Assembly (NCBI GenBank): GCA_032716605.1
Contig: CM064551.1
Span: 46,847,697-46,911,696 of the forward strand
DNA length: 64,000 nt
From: Paralithodes platypus
Lineage: Eukaryota > Arthropoda > Malacostraca > Decapoda > Lithodidae
Direction: 5' to 3'
Under the pieces are notes generated by a model that was given only the letters and a program-made list of their open reading frames with translations, had not been told where the DNA came from and made no database searches. Of this stretch, positions 62,146 through 64,000 are shown one piece after another. A program made the position numbers and the translations under genes. The number at the start of each line of letters is the position of its first letter. The stretch's first letter is position 1.

Positions 62146-64000
62146 ATGGCTACCGTGGCCCCAGTTTTTGCCCTGTGCACTACCCCTGCTTGTGCTGGTA
62201 TCCCAATTTTTGCGCATACCCTTTGCATAAGGTGTGTTAAATGTCTAGACCGTTCAAGGGGTCTCTGGATTATGCGTAATTGTTCTTTTTGCTCCCAATT
62301 AGCTGTAAAGGTCCTTTGTGATAATGATAAGACCGCGGCGGTAGCGTTGAGAGAAGTCAGGCAACAGATGTCAGCCTACACTACCATTGTTGCGCATAAA
62401 TCACTTCAATGTGACAACATCCCACTTTGGGATAGATTGCTCTCAGAACACCCTCCCCCTAAACGTTCCTCTAGAGTCACGAGTATTAAGCCGGCGGAGA
62501 CTGGTTAGGGTTCTGTATCTTCTGCTGCTACACCTAAACGCCCAAGAGAGCCTACACCCCCGGCATCCGCCTCCTCGTCTCGGGCGAGATCTCGGTCAAG
62601 GTCACCTCTCAGACACCAGTCATCTAGTCGTGCCTCTTCACCGGCGAGTAAGAAGAGTAGGACGGAAGGTTCCACCAGTGGTCACTGCGAGGAATCCTCC
62701 AGATCTAAGAGTAGTTCGCGGTCACACCGTAGCCATAAATCCTCAAAAAAGGATTCACATAAACGGAAGTCCTCTCGACATTCACCAACTTCTAGTGCAT
62801 CTCATCGTACCTCTACCCCTGACAGAGTTTGTGTTACGGTCCCAGAGTCCAGTGCAGCGCCTGTCCCAAAAGAGGATTTGCCAATTAATATTTTAACCCT
62901 GGAAATGGAAAGTTCAGGGGGTTCAGTAATTGAGAATGTTTCAGACTCTCAAGAGAGCGTAGGCCAGGGCCTCGGTGTTTGGCGGTTTGCTCAACCAGGG
63001 TCTGACCACCCACGTCCGACTCACACGAGTCACACAGTAGCCGATGTCCACAGGGACGCGGCGATCCCATCCTCTATCCCAGACTTATCTTGGCCAGAAG
63101 GTACCCCTGCCTCGGCGGGGTCTTCTCAGGAGGATCAGGAGGAGAAAGACGAAGTTTCAATAATTTCGGAGATGGAAGGACAAGGGTCAGCCTCAGGCTT
63201 GGACGCCGCACAGGATACTAATGATTCACCTGTAAGTTCTTCATCAAACCAGTTTGTTACGGCACAAGAAATTAATGGGCTGCTTACTCATGCTTTATCT
63301 AAATTTTTTGGCCAACAACAGGAAAACCCCACAATGGACTTGGGGGCTCCCACGACAAGTTCTACGGTACGGCCTCTGATGACTTCAATTGATTTATCTA
63401 AGATCCCTAACCCTCCCACTCTGTTAACCTCAGGGATCACTAGGCCTGCTACGGCGGCATTGACAACTTCAAATGTCAGGGTCATAACGGATGTCAATCC
63501 ACCCCCTCTAGACAAAGCGCCTCTTAGAAAGGTAGCTATGCCCTTACTTTATGGGCCAGACGAGTCATGGGTTCTTTTGAACCCCTCTAAACCAGAGCTT
63601 GCCCAACCTACCTTGTCAGGGGAACTCCCGGTACCGCGTGAGTGGGTCATCCAGGGCAATAAGTCAAAGAAATTAAGGGCCGTGGATACTTTGGGTAATG
63701 TTCTGGACGTAAACATCAAGGCTATACCTAGTTATTATCACCAAGATTATTTTGTGTATGCTTCTAAGCCTGCTTTACCCCCTGCCTCAGCTTCAAAACT
63801 ATTTTCAGACTGGTCTAAGCTGGATGGGTTTAATGATATTAAGACTCTGTCAGCTCTCACTCCTGAACTAGATTTACAGACCGTCACAGACGACGCAGCT
63901 AATCCAGTTTTGAAGGTGGGACAGTTGGGACCAGGACCTTGGGTAGATTGGGAGGTAGAGGCTCAAAACTTTGCAACCACTTTCACTTCTAAATCTTCCC
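62146..64000 (+). pseudogene. gag: D2-B2 gag-like ORF1 (one stop, 3' end outside)
   Basis: ATG 62146 with CTTPACAGIPIFAHTLCIRC and NCSFC. TAG at 62506-62508 replaces a Gln codon (AETG-stop, where B1 has ETSQD). After it the same frame stays open to the window edge as far as I can read: RSRSRSPLRHQSSSR, LLYGPDESWVLLNP, GELPVPREWVIQGNKSKKLR, YYHQDYFVYASKPALPPASA, PWVDWEVEAQNFATTFTSKS. It keeps the A-run that B1 lost. With one nonsense change, this is the least damaged gag in the window. Confidence 0.78.

Larger units (their letters stand above)
60059..64000 (+). mobile_element. DIRS-like retrotransposon D2, subfamily B copy B2 (cut by window end)
   Basis: TTATTAGTGGCCCC after AT (60057-60058). 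The ITR, leader and gag follow B1 closely. RT, YR and the right end lie outside the window. Confidence 0.85.

Noticed and set aside
1..64000. Host genes, tRNA or rRNA genes
   Set aside because: I looked for tRNA-like cloverleaves, rRNA blocks and conserved host protein motifs and found none I could support; all strong coding signals belong to mobile elements.

Overview
This window is eukaryotic and almost entirely built of transposable elements and satellite DNA. I see no host protein-coding gene, rRNA or tRNA that I can support. The repertoire is DIRS-type tyrosine-recombinase (YR) retrotransposons, two kinds of non-LTR retrotransposon (LINE), a LINE-tailed SINE, pogo/Tigger-like and piggyBac-like DNA elements, and several satellites. 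This points to a metazoan; a malacostracan crustacean is my best guess, from general knowledge of where such DIRS loads occur rather than from a diagnostic gene.

Layout. 1-5650: a Tigger-like end, a near-perfect 229/232-bp palindrome, a minus-strand LINE split by a 766-bp Tigger-like MITE and capped by a SINE, and a ~265-bp satellite. 5656-6059: left end of a DIRS-like family called D4 here. 6060-22357: a DIRS element of family D2 (copy A1), with a reversed DIRS of family D1 (D1-1, 6089-13263) inserted in its left terminal repeat and a piggyBac-like MITE in its RT. 22721-~25770: a decayed minus-strand DIRS relic (family D3) carrying a SINE. ~25765-27973: a dispersed repeat unit plus a 138-bp satellite, into which D2 copy A2 (27974-55170) inserted. 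A2 is interrupted by a LINE with a 2A-like motif (28021-38357) and by D2 copy B1 (43411-51134). That LINE is itself interrupted by D1-2 (30385-36971), which carries a SINE, so the stack is four insertions deep. 55171-60058: continuation of the dispersed repeat, a 3.2-kb pogo-like element (55674-58867) and an 84-bp minisatellite. 60059-64000: the start of D2 copy B2, cut by the window end.

How the parts work together. D2 elements carry gag, RT/RNase H/methyltransferase-like and YR reading frames. Their ends show the inverted terminal repeat plus internal complementary region layout of DIRS-1-like elements, with an AT dinucleotide at almost every insertion junction. Three observations go beyond routine annotation. 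(1) An A AAA AAC slippery heptamer lies directly before the gag stop, with RT in the -1 frame, in both D2 copies that retain the site. (2) A purine/G tract resembling a polypurine tract follows the YR or its remnant in all five elements where that region is present. (3) The right terminal extension carries GTCAAACC beside a small stem-loop in three divergent families. Family D1 has lost RT catalytic aspartates and has a shared stop in both copies, so it looks like a family moved in trans. The LINE carries a 2A-like GDIESNPGP motif followed by a PHD finger, and its 3' end is homologous to the SINE 3' end, a SINE/LINE partnership.
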